From Anaeramoeba ignava (lineage: Eukaryota > Metamonada > Anaeramoebidae), in contig JAPDFW010000125.1 of NCBI GenBank assembly GCA_028826165.1, positions 38,501 to 102,500 of the forward strand: a stretch of 64,000 nucleotides of DNA. The letters are read 5' to 3'. The translations under genes were made by a program, and so were the position numbers. The first letter of the stretch is position 1. Every line of letters begins with the position of its first letter. Below the pieces are notes generated by a model. The model ran no database searches, was not told the DNA's origin, and saw only the letters and a program-made list of their open reading frames with translations. Below, piece after piece: positions 46,474-57,700 of this stretch.

Positions 46474-47844
46474 TTAATCTTTTAAAAGATCATTCAAAAG
46501 ATCAATTTCTCGATTCAATTTTTCATCACCAATAATTGGAATTTCAGTTTTCAAATATTCTAAAAATTTTTGACCTTTTTCTTTATCATTAACTCTATGA
46601 AACTTCTTAACTAAATCAACCAAACGAATTAATAAAATAGCTTTTCTAATACTTTTATCTTCAAAAATTTCATTTTGATTTTCATTCAATTCAGGAAAAA
46701 TAACATTATTAACTTCTTTAAAATCATTTCCATATTTATCCTTATAAGTAATAACAACATTCAAAGGAATACCATCAGCAACAGATTTATCCATTTTAAG
46801 CAATAAAACAGCACCTTGAACTTCACCATTCTCATTTACATCACTTGGCATTGCTGTTGAAATCTCAGCAACTGTTGTATCTTTCTTTTCTTCTGAATCA
46901 GGCGATCCATAAATTGATTGAATTTTTGCTCCTTCAACTTTAACTTCAATATCAAAACAAATAGGTGTCATAATATAATCGAATTCGGTATCCATTCTTC
47001 TTTTGAATTCTGAAGATGAATTAACTGAATAATAATTAGCTCCTTTTGTTTTTGTGATGACATCAATTAATTCTGTATTAAAATCAACTCCAACACCAAT
47101 AAAAGTTGTATAAATTTTTTTATCAGCTGATTTTTTAGTAAGTGAAAATAATCCATCGCTTCTTGTTTCTCCAGTTGTTGGATGAGCATCTGTCAAATAA
47201 AGGATTCTGTTTTCATATTCTTTCATTTCATCACCTTTGAATTTTTTCAAGTGATTTTCAATCATTCTTGATCCTTCAATAAATCCTTCTTCAAGATTAG
47301 TTCCTCCTCTTGTTTCTAATTCCTTCATTGTTTTTTTAAACTTTTCCATATCCATTTCTCCAAATTTTTGGAAAGGAATCAAAACTTCAGCATCATCATC
47401 AAAAATAACAACTCCCAAATAATCATCATCTTTTAAATGTTCAGTTAATCCAATTATGGTTCTTTTTGCAACTTCCAATTTACTTGAAGTGTTTTCATTT
47501 CTTTTCCATTCACCAGTAAAAGAACTACTCATTGAACCTGAAATATCCAAAACAATTACACAATTGATTAAAGGTCTTCCAAATTTCTTTATTCCTTCTC
47601 CATCATATTTGGATTTCATCATAAGTGATAAATAATATTCTTTTTCTTTTGTTTCTAAATTTTCTGTTATTGCACAAAAAGGTTGGATTGCCATTAATTT
47701 CTCTTCTTCTAGTTTTCCTACATTGAAATAATATTCTGCAAATAATCCATGATAAGTAATTGAACTTTCAACTACTGTTTGTTTTTTTTGCACGTTAACT
47801 CGAAAGTTAACTGTGTCTTTTGCTCCTCCAAAAAGCATATTCAT
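46474..47844 (-). CDS. VWA-domain protein (bacterial YfbK-like architecture)
   Basis: A single-exon, intact frame of 456 residues. A beta-rich N-terminal region contains YYLSLMMKSK and leads to a von Willebrand A domain at about 90-285. The MIDAS is complete: DISGSMSS, a Thr in RGGTNLEEG and an Asp in ILYLTDAHPTTGETRSDG. The metal-binding fold is therefore likely functional. The C-terminal part has a beta-sandwich (FDIEVKVEGAKIQSIYG, GAVLLLKMDKS) and a helical tail with RKAILLIRLVDLVKKFH. There is no signal peptide or membrane span, so it is cytosolic. Its target is unknown; VWA domains bind protein ligands. The arrangement is more like the VWA proteins of bacteria and of amoebae than like integrins. 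It lacks the NQ tracts typical of its neighbours. Confidence 0.88.
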   Translation of the reverse strand: MNMLFGGAKDTVNFRVNVQKKQTVVESSITYHGLFAEYYFNVGKLEEEKLMAIQPFCAITENLETKEKEYYLSLMMKSKYDGEGIKKFGRPLINCVIVLDISGSMSSSFTGEWKRNENTSSKLEVAKRTIIGLTEHLKDDDYLGVVIFDDDAEVLIPFQKFGEMDMEKFKKTMKELETRGGTNLEEGFIEGSRMIENHLKKFKGDEMKEYENRILYLTDAHPTTGETRSDGLFSLTKKSADKKIYTTFIGVGVDFNTELIDVITKTKGANYYSVNSSSEFKRRMDTEFDYIMTPICFDIEVKVEGAKIQSIYGSPDSEEKKDTTVAEISTAMPSDVNENGEVQGAVLLLKMDKSVADGIPLNVVITYKDKYGNDFKEVNNVIFPELNENQNEIFEDKSIRKAILLIRLVDLVKKFHRVNDKEKGQKFLEYLKTEIPIIGDEKLNREIDLLNDLLKD

Positions 47845-48004
47845 TTTTTTTTACTTCAAACAAAAAAAATAATAAAATGGAAAATGAAAAAATGAAAAAA
47901 AAAATGAAAGAAAAAATTTGCTTTTTTATTTTCTTAAAGTGAGAACTAACACGAATTTTGGCTTTTCCACTTTTCACTTTTTAATTTTAATTTTAATTTT
48001 AATT

Positions 48005-49768
48005 TTAATTTTGATTATTAAATTTGTTAATTAATAAATCAAATAAATTTGGATTTGTTTGATTTAATTGAAAATAATCAATTCCAATTTGAATTTCATT
48101 AATTATTTCTTGTGTAATTTGAATTTCATCTTTAATTTGATTTGAATAAATCCAATATTCAAATATTTGAAATGATTTATTACTTAATTCACTATAATCT
48201 GTAACTTTATTAGATTTATCTTTGTTACAGATAAAAACATTCCTCGATATAATTCACTTCTCATTATTAATATTAATTTAGGAAATTTATATTGTTTTTC
48301 TTTTCTTTCAATTATAAAATCATTTTCCATTTTCATTTAAATAAATTCTTTTAATTGTTTCTTCAATTTTTTCATTTGAATTTATAATTTCTTTAATTTC
48401 AGAATATAATTTTGGATTTATTATTCTGTTTGAATAAATCATTTCAAATATTTGATTTGATTCTTTAATTGATTTTTTTGAAATAATTTCTTGAAGTTTT
48501 TCAATTTGATTTTCATTTTCATTTTGATTTAATCTATATTTCAATATTAATTTATGAGCTTTGATTATTTCTCCATTTTTGGTTTTAAATGAAATATCAC
48601 AAAATTCTTTTCTTCTAAATAATTTTATCAAATCTTCTTCAAGATTGGAAAAAGAAGGAGAATAATAAATAAATGATTTTGAATATCCACAAGAAATATG
48701 ATAATTAGAAATATCTTCATTAAATCTTAATTTAGGAAGTTCAATTTGGATTGGAATTCTTTGAAATTTTGTATCTCCAGTTCCTAATTGACCAAAATCA
48801 TTAATTCCAAATCCTATTAATTTCCCCTTTTCTGTTAAAATCAAAGTATTATAGTATCCACAAGAAATTTCAAGAATATTATCATCATTTTCAAATAAAG
48901 ATGATTTAATTTCAGTAAATTCATAAATATCTTCATATATTTTGCCAAGTCCATTAGATCGATAATTTCCACATGAATAAAGTTTTCTTTTTGGATTTTC
49001 ATTTTCATTTTCAATCAACATTATTGAATGAGAAACTCCAGATTGAATATCAATTATTTTACCTTTTGGAATATTTTGGATTTTGGTTGGTTTTTGGATT
49101 TTTATTTCTTCTTTTCTTAATTCTCCTAATCCAAGTTGAGCAAATTGATTATTTCCGCATCCAAATAATTCTTGATTTGAATCTAAAAGAAAAACATGTT
49201 TTGAAGAAATTCCTGAAAATATTTTAGAAACATTTTTCATCATTAAAATTGGTTTTTCTGTTTTTTCAAGTGTTTTAGAATTAAAACCAAGTTGACCTTT
49301 TTCATTTGAACCAATTCCATAAACATTTTGATTTGAAGTTAATAAGTAAATTGAACTATCTCCAGAAACAATATCTTCAATTATTCTATCATTTTTATCT
49401 TCAATTAATGATGAAATATTGATAAATTCATCTGGATTATTTGGATTTATATCTTTTCCTTTGGCAAATACATTTCCTTCTTTTGTTAAAATAGCTTTAT
49501 TGTGTTCACCAACAGTTACTTTTTGAATATTTTCAATTTGGATTTTTTCAGGATTTTGTTTTGAATATTTTAAATATTCTATTGCTTTTCCATTTTCAAA
49601 AAGGAAAATTATTGAAAATAAAGCTGTTGAAATTTGTTTAATTTGATTTTCATTTTCATTTTCATTTTCATTTTCAAATTTAAATTGAATTGGTTTTGTT
49701 ATTTCTTTTGGTTTATTTTTAATAAGTCTTGGATATTTATTATAACCAAAAAATAAACAATCATTCAT
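48005..49768 (-). pseudogene. RCC1-BTB paralogue A (3' part frameshifted)
   Basis: The first 482 residues are intact, from MNDCLFFGYNKYPRLIKN through RCC1 repeats (VYGIGSNEKGQLGFNS, LFGCGNNQFAQLGLG, LIGFGINDFGQLGTGD) to the first BTB. Compared with the intact paralogue at 50013-51788, an extra G near 48331 (AATGGAAAA) closes the frame at 48320. A missing base near 48220 (ACAAAGAT against ACAAATGAT) then shifts it again. Beyond these the homology runs colinear to QLNQTNPNLFDLLINKF and a stop at 48007-48005. The two shifts are not in long homopolymers, so decay is more likely here than a read error. Even so, the truncated product would retain the RCC1 propeller. Confidence 0.8.
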
Positions 49769-49794
49769 TTTTGAAAAGAAAAAAATGAAAAAAA

Positions 49795-50012
49795 TAATTT
49801 TTGATTTTAATTTTGATTTTAATTTTAATTTTAATTTTAATTTTAATTTTAATTTTAATTTTAATTTTAATTTTTTTAATTTTAATTTTAATTTTAATTT
49901 TAATTTTAATTTTAATTTTAATTTTAATTTTAATTTTAATTTTAATTTTAATTTTGATTATAAATTTTAATTTTAATTTTAATTTTAATTTTAATTTTAA
50001 TTTCATTTTGAT
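49795..50012. repeat. AATTTT hexamer array between RCC1-BTB copies A and B
   Basis: About 35 TTTTAA hexamers with GATTTT ends, separating the copy B stop from the copy A start. Frames on both strands are open repeats only. The last 20 or so bases before the copy A ATG are the TTTCATTTTTTTCTTTTC element. Confidence 0.85.
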
Positions 50013-51788
50013 TTAATTTTGATTTTGATTTTTAAATTTGTTAATTAATAAATCAATTAAATTTGGTTTTGTTTGATTTAATTGGAAATAGCCTGTTATA
50101 CTCTTAATTTCATCAATTATTTCTTGTGTAATTTGAATTTCTTCTTTAATTTGATTTGAATAAATCCAATATTCTAATATTTGAAATGCTTCATTACTTA
50201 ATTCACTATAATCTGTAACTTTATTAGATTTATCTTCTGTTACAGATAAAAACATTCCTCGATATAATTCACTTCTCATTATTAATATTAATTTAGGGAA
50301 TTTATATTGTTTTTCTTTTCTTTCAATTATAAAATCATTTTCATTTTCATTTTCATTTAAATAAATTCTTTTCATTGTTTCTTCAATTTTTTCATTTGAA
50401 TTTATAATTTCTTTAATTTCTAAATATAATTCTGGATTTATTATTCTGTTTGAATAAATCATTTCAAATATTTGATTTGATTCTTGAATTGATTTTTTTG
50501 AAATAATTTCTTGAAGTTTTTCAATTTCAATTTCATAATCTTTTAATCTATATTTCAATATTAATTTATGAGCTTCAATTATTTCTCCATTTTCGGTTTT
50601 AAATGAAATATTACAAAATTCTTTTCTTCTAAATAATTTTATCAAATCTTCTTCAAGATTGGAAAAAGAAGGAGGAGAATAATAAAGAAATGATTTACGA
50701 AATCCACAAGAAAGATGATAATTAGAAATATCTTCATTAAATCTTAATTTAGGAAGTTCAATTTGAATTGGAATTCTTTGAAATTTTGTATCTCCAGTTC
50801 CTAATTGACCAATTTCATTGTATCCAAATACTATTAATTTCCCTTTTTCTGTTAAAATCAAATTATGGTAATCTCCAACAGAAATTTCAAGAATATTATC
50901 ATCATTTTCAAATAAAGATGATTTGATTTCAGTAAATTTATAAATATCTCGCCTTTTACCAAATCCATTATATTTAAAATCTCCACATGAATAAAGTTTT
51001 CTTTTTGGATTTTGATTTTGATTTTCATCTTCAATCAACATTATTGAATGATTATATCCACATTGAATATCAATTATTTTGCCTTTTGGAATATTTTGGA
51101 TTTTGGTTAATTTTTGGATTTTAGTTCCTCTTGGTTTTCTTGATCTTCCTAATCCAAGTTTGCCAAATGAATTAAATCCACATCCAAATAATTCTTGATT
51201 TGAATTTAAAAGAAAAACATGATCTGAAGCAATTCCTGAAAATATTTTAGAAACATTTTTCATCATTAAAATTGGTTTTTCTGTTTTTTGAAGTGTGTTA
51301 GAATCAAAACCAAGTTGACCTTTTTCATTTGAACCAATTCCATAAGCATTTTGATTTGAAGTTAATAAGTAAATTGAACGAGATCCAGAAACAATATCTT
51401 GAATTATTCTATCATTTGTATCTTCAATTAATGATGAAATATTGATAAATTCTTTTGGATTATTTGGATTAATATGATATCCTTTGGCAAATACATTTCC
51501 TTCAGTTGTTAAAATAGCTTCATTTTCACCAGTTACTTTTTGAATATTTTCTTCAATTTGGATTTTTGAAGGATTTTGTTTTGAATATTTTAAGTATTCT
51601 ATTGCTTTTCCATTTTTAAAAAGGAAAATTATTGAAAGTATTCCTAATGAAATTTGTTTAATTTGTTTTTCATTTTCATTTTCATTTTCATTTTCAAATT
51701 TAAATTGAATTGGTTTTATTATTTGAAATGATTCATTTTCGAAAAGAGTTGGAAATTGATTCCAACCAAAAAATAAACAATCATTCAT
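50013..51788 (-). CDS. RCC1-repeat and double-BTB protein (intact paralogue B)
   Basis: A single intact frame of 591 residues. N-terminal RCC1-type repeats form a beta-propeller: AYGIGSNEKGQLGFDSNT, LFGCGFNSFGKLGLGR, LYSCGDFKYNGFGK and LIVFGYNEIGQLGTGDTK. From about 370 a first, degenerate BTB (FCNISFKTENGEIIEAHKL) runs through helices. A second BTB follows at about 480: NDFIIERKEKQYKFPKLILI, SELYRGMFLSVTEDKSN and FQILEYWIYSNQIKEEIQIT. BTB parts usually dimerise or recruit cullin-3; the propeller would bind substrate. Short Glu-Asn tracts lie after residue 30 and before the second BTB. It is flanked by paralogues A and C in the same orientation, so it arose by tandem duplication. A TTTTTCATTTTTTTCTTTTC element precedes the ATG. 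Confidence 0.92.
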   Translation of the reverse strand: MNDCLFFGWNQFPTLFENESFQIIKPIQFKFENENENENEKQIKQISLGILSIIFLFKNGKAIEYLKYSKQNPSKIQIEENIQKVTGENEAILTTEGNVFAKGYHINPNNPKEFINISSLIEDTNDRIIQDIVSGSRSIYLLTSNQNAYGIGSNEKGQLGFDSNTLQKTEKPILMMKNVSKIFSGIASDHVFLLNSNQELFGCGFNSFGKLGLGRSRKPRGTKIQKLTKIQNIPKGKIIDIQCGYNHSIMLIEDENQNQNPKRKLYSCGDFKYNGFGKRRDIYKFTEIKSSLFENDDNILEISVGDYHNLILTEKGKLIVFGYNEIGQLGTGDTKFQRIPIQIELPKLRFNEDISNYHLSCGFRKSFLYYSPPSFSNLEEDLIKLFRRKEFCNISFKTENGEIIEAHKLILKYRLKDYEIEIEKLQEIISKKSIQESNQIFEMIYSNRIINPELYLEIKEIINSNEKIEETMKRIYLNENENENDFIIERKEKQYKFPKLILIMRSELYRGMFLSVTEDKSNKVTDYSELSNEAFQILEYWIYSNQIKEEIQITQEIIDEIKSITGYFQLNQTKPNLIDLLINKFKNQNQN

Positions 51789-51815
51789 TTTTGAAAAGAA
51801 AAAAATGAAAAATAA
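51789..51815 (-). promoter_or_regulatory. TTTCATTTTTTTCTTTTC element before RCC1-BTB copy B
   Basis: The complement of 51789-51815 reads TTTTTCATTTTTTTCTTTTC directly before the ATG. The same string lies before copies A (after 49768) and C (after 54122) and before the PDI-like gene at 7323 on the other strand. It is conserved where the coding sequences of copies A and C have decayed. Confidence 0.45.
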
Positions 51816-51819
51816 TGAA

Positions 51820-52330
51820 TTTGGAATTTTAATTTTAATTTTAATTTTAATTTTAATTTTAATTTTTGAATTTTAATTTTGATTTTAATTTTAATTTTAA
51901 TTTTAATTTTGATTTTGATTTTAATTTTAATTTTAATTTTAATTTTAATTTTAATTTTGATTTTAATTTTAATTTTAATTTTGATTTTAATTTTAATTTT
52001 AAATTTTAATTTTAATTTTTAATTTTATTTTAATTTTAATTTTAATTTTAATTTTAATTTTTTTTAATTTTAATTTTAATTTTAATTTTAATTTTAAATT
52101 TTAATTTTAATTTTAATTTTAATTTTAATTTTAATTTAAATTTTTAATTTTAATTTTAATTTTAAATTTTGATTTTAATTTTAATTTAAATTTTGATTTT
52201 GATTTTAATTTTTTTTAAATTTTGATTTTAATTTTAATTTTTTAATTTTAATTTTAATTTTTAATTTTAATTTTAATTTTGATTTTTTTTAATTTTAATT
52301 TTGATTTTTTTTAATTTTAATTTTGATTAT
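51820..52330. repeat. AATTTT/GATTTT hexamer array between copies B and C
   Basis: TTTTAA units with single-base irregularities (runs of 6-8 T), more disordered than the other spacers. It covers the former 3' end of copy C. Confidence 0.8.
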
Positions 52331-52389
52331 TAAACTTGTTAATTTTAATAAATCAAATAAATTTAATTTTGTTTGATTTTAATTGAAAA

Positions 52390-54122
52390 TCAATTAAAAT
52401 CAATTCCAGTTTCAATTTCATTAATGATTTCTTGTGTAATTTGAATTTCATCTTTAATTTGATTTGAATAAATCCAATATTCAAATATTTGAAATGATTT
52501 ATTACTTAATTCACTATAATCAGTAACTTTATTAGATTTATCATTTGTTACAGATAAAAACATTCCTCGATATAATTCACTTCTCATTATTAATATTAAT
52601 TTTGGAAATTTATATTGTTTTTCTTTTCTTTCAATAATAAAATCTTTTTCATTTTCATTTTCATTTTCATTTAAATAAATTCTTTTCATTGTTTCTTCAA
52701 TTTTTTCATTTGAATTTATAATTTCTTTAATTTCAAAATATAATATTGGATTTATTATTCTGTTTGAATAAATCATTTCAAATATTTGATTTGATTCTTT
52801 AATTGATTTTTTTGAAATAATTTCTTTAAGTTTTTCAATTTGATTTTGATTTTGATTTAATCTATATTTCAATATTAATTTATGAGCTTCAATTATTTCT
52901 CCATTTTTGGTTTTAAATGAAATATCACAAAATTCTTTTCTTCTAAATAGATTTTATCAAATCTTCTTCAAGATTGGAAAAAGAAGGAGAATAATAAAGA
53001 AATGATTTTTGAAATCCACAAGAAATATGATAATTGGAAATATCTTCATTAAATCTTAATTTAGGAAGATTGACTTGAAAATGGTTTTTGACATCTTCTC
53101 CCATAATTCCCATATTTTCATTTCCTAATTGACCAAAAAAATTATTCCCAAATCCAATTAATTTCCCTTTTGAAGTTAAAATCAAAGTATGCATATATCC
53201 AACAGAAAAATCAAGAATATTATCATCATTTTCAAATAAAGGAGATTCTATTTCAGTAAATTCTTGTATATTATAATATTTTCTAAGGCCATTGTATCTA
53301 TGATATCCACATGAATAAAGTTTTCTTTTTGGATTTTCATTTTCATTTTCATTTTCATTTTCAATCAACATTATTGAATACCAATTCCCACATTGAATAT
53401 CAATTATTTTGCCTTTTGGAATATTTTGGATTTTGGTTAATTTTTGGATTTCTTCTTCTTTTCTTGATTCTCCTAATCCAAGTTGACCTGAAACATTTCT
53501 TCCGCATCCAAATAATTCTTGATTTGAATTTAAAAGAAAAACATGATCTGAAGAAATTCCTGAAAATATTTTAGAAACATTTTTCATCATTAAAATTGGT
53601 TTTTCTGTTTTTTCAAGTGTTTCAGAATCAAAACCAAGTTGACCAAATTGATTTGAACCAATTCCATAAACATTTTGATTTAAAGTTAATAAATAAATTG
53701 AACTTCTTGAACAAATAATATCTTCAATTATTCTATCATTTGTATCTTCAATTAATGATGAAATATTCATAAATTCATTTGGATTATTTGGATTAATATC
53801 TTTTCCTTTTGCAAATACATTTCTTTCTTTTGTTAAAATAGCTACATTTCCAGAACCAACAGATACTTTTTGAATATTTTCAATTTGGATTTTTGAAGGA
53901 TTTTGTTTTGAATCATTTTCATTTAAATATTCTATTGCTTTTCCATTTTTAAAAAGGAAAATTGTTGAAAAATAACCTGATGAAATTTGTTTAATTTGTT
54001 TTTCATTTTCATTTTCATTTTCAATTTTCAAATTTAAATTGAATTGGTTTTATTATTTTTTCTGATTCATTTTTGATAAGTTTTTTTTCTTTATTTAAAC
54101 CAAAAAATAAACAATCATTCAT
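52390..54122 (-). pseudogene. RCC1-BTB paralogue C (three frame breaks and lost 3' end)
   Basis: Starts MNDCLFFGLNKEKKLIKN at 54122. An extra T in the first Glu-Asn tract (about 54028) breaks the frame. RCC1 repeats then read intact from 54031 (VYGIGSNQFGQLGFDSET, LFGCGRNVSGQLGLGES, LIGFGNNFFGQLGNE). An extra C near 52953 puts a stop into the first BTB (IKSI instead of IKLFRRKEF). The second BTB resumes at 52872 and ends early at 52390 with ETGIDFN, where copy B goes on for another 25 or so residues. The former end is partly recognisable in the AT repeats down to about 52330. Three disruptions plus a lost C-terminus indicate a pseudogene. Confidence 0.82.
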
Positions 54123-54149
54123 TTTCGAAAAGAAAAAAATGAAAAATGA

Positions 54150-54760
54150 ATTTTTAATTTCAATTTTAATTTTAATTTTAATTTTAATTTTAATTTTAAT
54201 TTTGATTTAATTTCAATTTCAATTTTAATTTTAATTTTAATTTTAATTTTAATTTTAATTTTAATTTTAATTTTAATTTTAATTTTAATTTTAATTTTAA
54301 TTTTAATTTTAATTTTAATTTTAATTTTAATTTTAATTTTAATTTAATTTTAATTTTAATTTTAATTTTAATTTTAATTTTAATTTTAATTTTAATTTTA
54401 ATTTTAATTTTAATTTTAATTTTAATTTTAATTTTAATTTTAATTTTGATTTTGATTTTGATTCTAATTTTAATTTTGATTTTAATTTTAATTTTTAATT
54501 TTAATTTTAATTTTAATTTTGATTTTAATTTTAATTTTAATTTTAATTTCAATTTTAATTTTGATTTTGATTTTGATTTTGATTTTGATTTTAATTTTAA
54601 TTTTAATTTTAATTTTAATTTTAATTTTAATTTTAATTTTGATTTTAATTTTAATTTTAATTTTAATTTTAATTTTAATTTTATTTTGATTTTGATTTTG
54701 ATTTTGATTTTGATTTTGATTTTAATTTTTGATTTTTATTTTGATTTTTATTTTAATTTT
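54150..54760. repeat. AATTTT hexamer array between copy C and the BEACH gene
   Basis: About 100 TTTTAA hexamers with blocks of TTTTGA (54440-54480, 54560-54590, 54685-54720). Frames with KLKLKL or ILILIL are repeat artefacts. The block reaches the BEACH gene stop codon. Confidence 0.88.
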
Positions 54761-57700
54761 AATTTTTTTCTTCTTCTTTCTTCTCAATAAAATTTCCAAT
54801 AATTAATTTTCCAGTTCCAGATCCAATAACAATAAATCCTTTTTCAATAATTGAAATTGAATGAATTGCTTCTTTTAAATCAAAATTTTGAAAAGGTTTT
54901 AAATCAGTTATTTTCCTAATTTCAAGAATTCCTTTTTCTCCTCCTGTGAAAAAAAATTGATCACAAGGTGAAAAAGTAATTGAATAAATATTTTGTAAAG
55001 ATTCAACTTTTTGTTGAAAATATCCATTAATTGTAAATAATCTTAAACTATTGGAATTTTCTGAAAATGTAATAATATTTCCTTCTTTACTTATTTTAAT
55101 AATTGAAATTGGTTGTTTATCTGAGAAATTTACTGTTTGAATATGTTTTCCTTTGTTTAAAGAATGAAATATTAATTTTCCATCAATTGATCCACTTAAT
55201 ACAATATCATATTCAACTGAAATTGCAACATTTTTCACTTCTTTTTCATGTTCAAAAAAAATATGTTTTGGTTTTTCTTTAACTTTTCCTTCTGTTTCTT
55301 CAAATTCCCAAACAATTACTGTTGTATCTTTTGATCCTGTAACAAAATATTGCCAATCAGTTGCTAAACAATTTACAATATCTTTATGTTTGGAAATACT
55401 TTGAATTATTTTGTAAGTTCCCATTTTGTATGTTTTGAAAGTATTATCACAAAAGCCACAACAAAATAAATGTCTAAAAATGTAATCAATTACTAAGCAT
55501 TGTTGAAAATTATTGAAATCTTGTGAAAAAGGTATTCCAATTTTTTGGTGTTGTTGATTTTTATCTATATCAACTCCAAAATGTAAATCATGAATTTTTC
55601 TATCAAAAAAAGTCCATTTATGATTTCCCAAAAATCTTTCTTTATTTAATGTAATAATTTGTTCAGGATCTTGTGCTAAATATATTCCTTTTGTTGCCAT
55701 ATCTGAAAAATGAGTAAATATTATTGGATTTTTACTTATTTCGAATTTTTTGTTTATGAAATTTATATCTTCAAATTTTAAAATATCTTTCCAATAAAAG
55801 AAATTTTTTTTTCTGTATTTTTTTTCTGTTGTTCTTTTTGGATGTTTTTTTGTGAATAATTGAACTGGAATTTGTCCATTTGCTTGGATGTCTTGTTTTA
55901 TTTTTTCTAATCTTTTTCCATCAAAATTTGGAAAGTCAACATTTTCTTCATATGAAATTGGATGAAATAAATTGTTTGATTTTTTAGCTTGTTTTCCTTT
56001 TTGTTTATATCCAAATATTAAATCAATCCATTCATTAAGATGTTCTGAAACATATTCTGATTCAAGTGCTTCTTTATTTATTTGAATAAATTCTTCTGGA
56101 GTTTTAGCCCATTTTGGAAGTTCAACATTTGGAATTTCATTTTCATTTTTATTTTTATTTTTATTTTTATTTTCAATTATTTTTGATCCTTTTAAGAAAT
56201 CTGGTAAATGGAAAAATTCTGGAATAAGTTCTCCAATAAATTGATTCTTAGTTTTTTCTTGAATAATTTTGCATGTTTCTGGGATTGATTTGAAAATTGG
56301 ATATTTTTTTTCTAAACAAATTGAAGTAAATGGTTCTAGTCTAACCAAATAAGATGATACAATTTCTGGATTTGAATAAAATGTTTTATAATTGTATTGG
56401 AATTCTTTCTCTTTTCCGTTTAATTGGTTTGTTTCAATATAATTATTTATTTGATTTTTTAATGTTCCAATAGGTTTTGATAAATCTCTAAATATTTTGG
56501 GATTATTCAAATCTAATTTTTCAGATTCATAATCAGAAATAATCCATGGAAAAATTGGATATTGTGAAAGATCTTGATATGTTCTTCCTGATATTATGTT
56601 TAAATACATAAGATAATCAAAATTTGATATTTCTCTTTCTTGCCATTCGTCTGTTGTTTTTGTGTTAAACCATTTTTTTGCATAATTTCCTGAATAATTA
56701 TATTTTGATTGATTAATATTTGTTAATTTATGATTTTGAATTTTTTCATAAATTCGATTTCTTTTTTCTATTGTTTCAAAATTGAAAAATATACATTTTC
56801 GATTATTTGCAAAAAATATTTCTATTGCTGAATTTTTGAAAATATATCTCCTTTTATTAATTCCTTTAATATTTTCAATTTCCCATAAATAATATTTTCC
56901 TTTTTCTTTTTTTTCCAAATTAGAAAAAAAATTAATTGAATTCTTTGTAATTTGGAATATTCCTTTTGTTATTTTTGTTTTTGAAATGAGTTCACATTCT
57001 ATTGGAAAGGAATAATTATTTTCGTTTTTCAAATTTTCATTTTCATTTTCATTTTGGATTTTTGATAATTTTTTTTTAATTTTTTGATTTAATTTTATTA
57101 AATTCTTTCTTTCTTTTTCATTTTCATTTTGATTTTGATTTTGATTTTGATTTTGATTTTGATTTTCTTTTTTGGAATAAAATTTTATTTTCTTTTGTCT
57201 TCTCATTTCATCTTCAACTTCTGAAAGTTTAAAATAATAATTTCGTTTTTCAAATTTATTATCTGAAATATTTATTGAATTTGAACTCCATGGATATTTT
57301 TCTAAAATTGAATTTTCAATCATTTTTCTAAATTTTGTTAAACTTTGATTAATTTCTGTTTCTTCTTTTCCTTCATTTTCTTTTAAAATTAAATTTTGTT
57401 TTTCTTCTTCAATTTTTTTGGAAATTATTTTAATTTCTTTTTGTTTTGTATAAAATTGATTTTCCAAATAAGAGAAATTATTTGATTGAATTTTAATAAA
57501 CTCTTTTTCATTTTCTTCAATATCTTTTAAAATTTTTTGATTTATTGGAAAGAAAATATTCTTTGTTACTTTTTTCCATTTTTTTCTCATCATTTCTTTT
57601 TCAAATTCTTTGAAATCTTGACAATTTGAAAACAAATGAATTTTTTGTATCTTGGGAAAGTACATTATATTTTTTGTTTTGATTTGAAAATAATCCAAAT

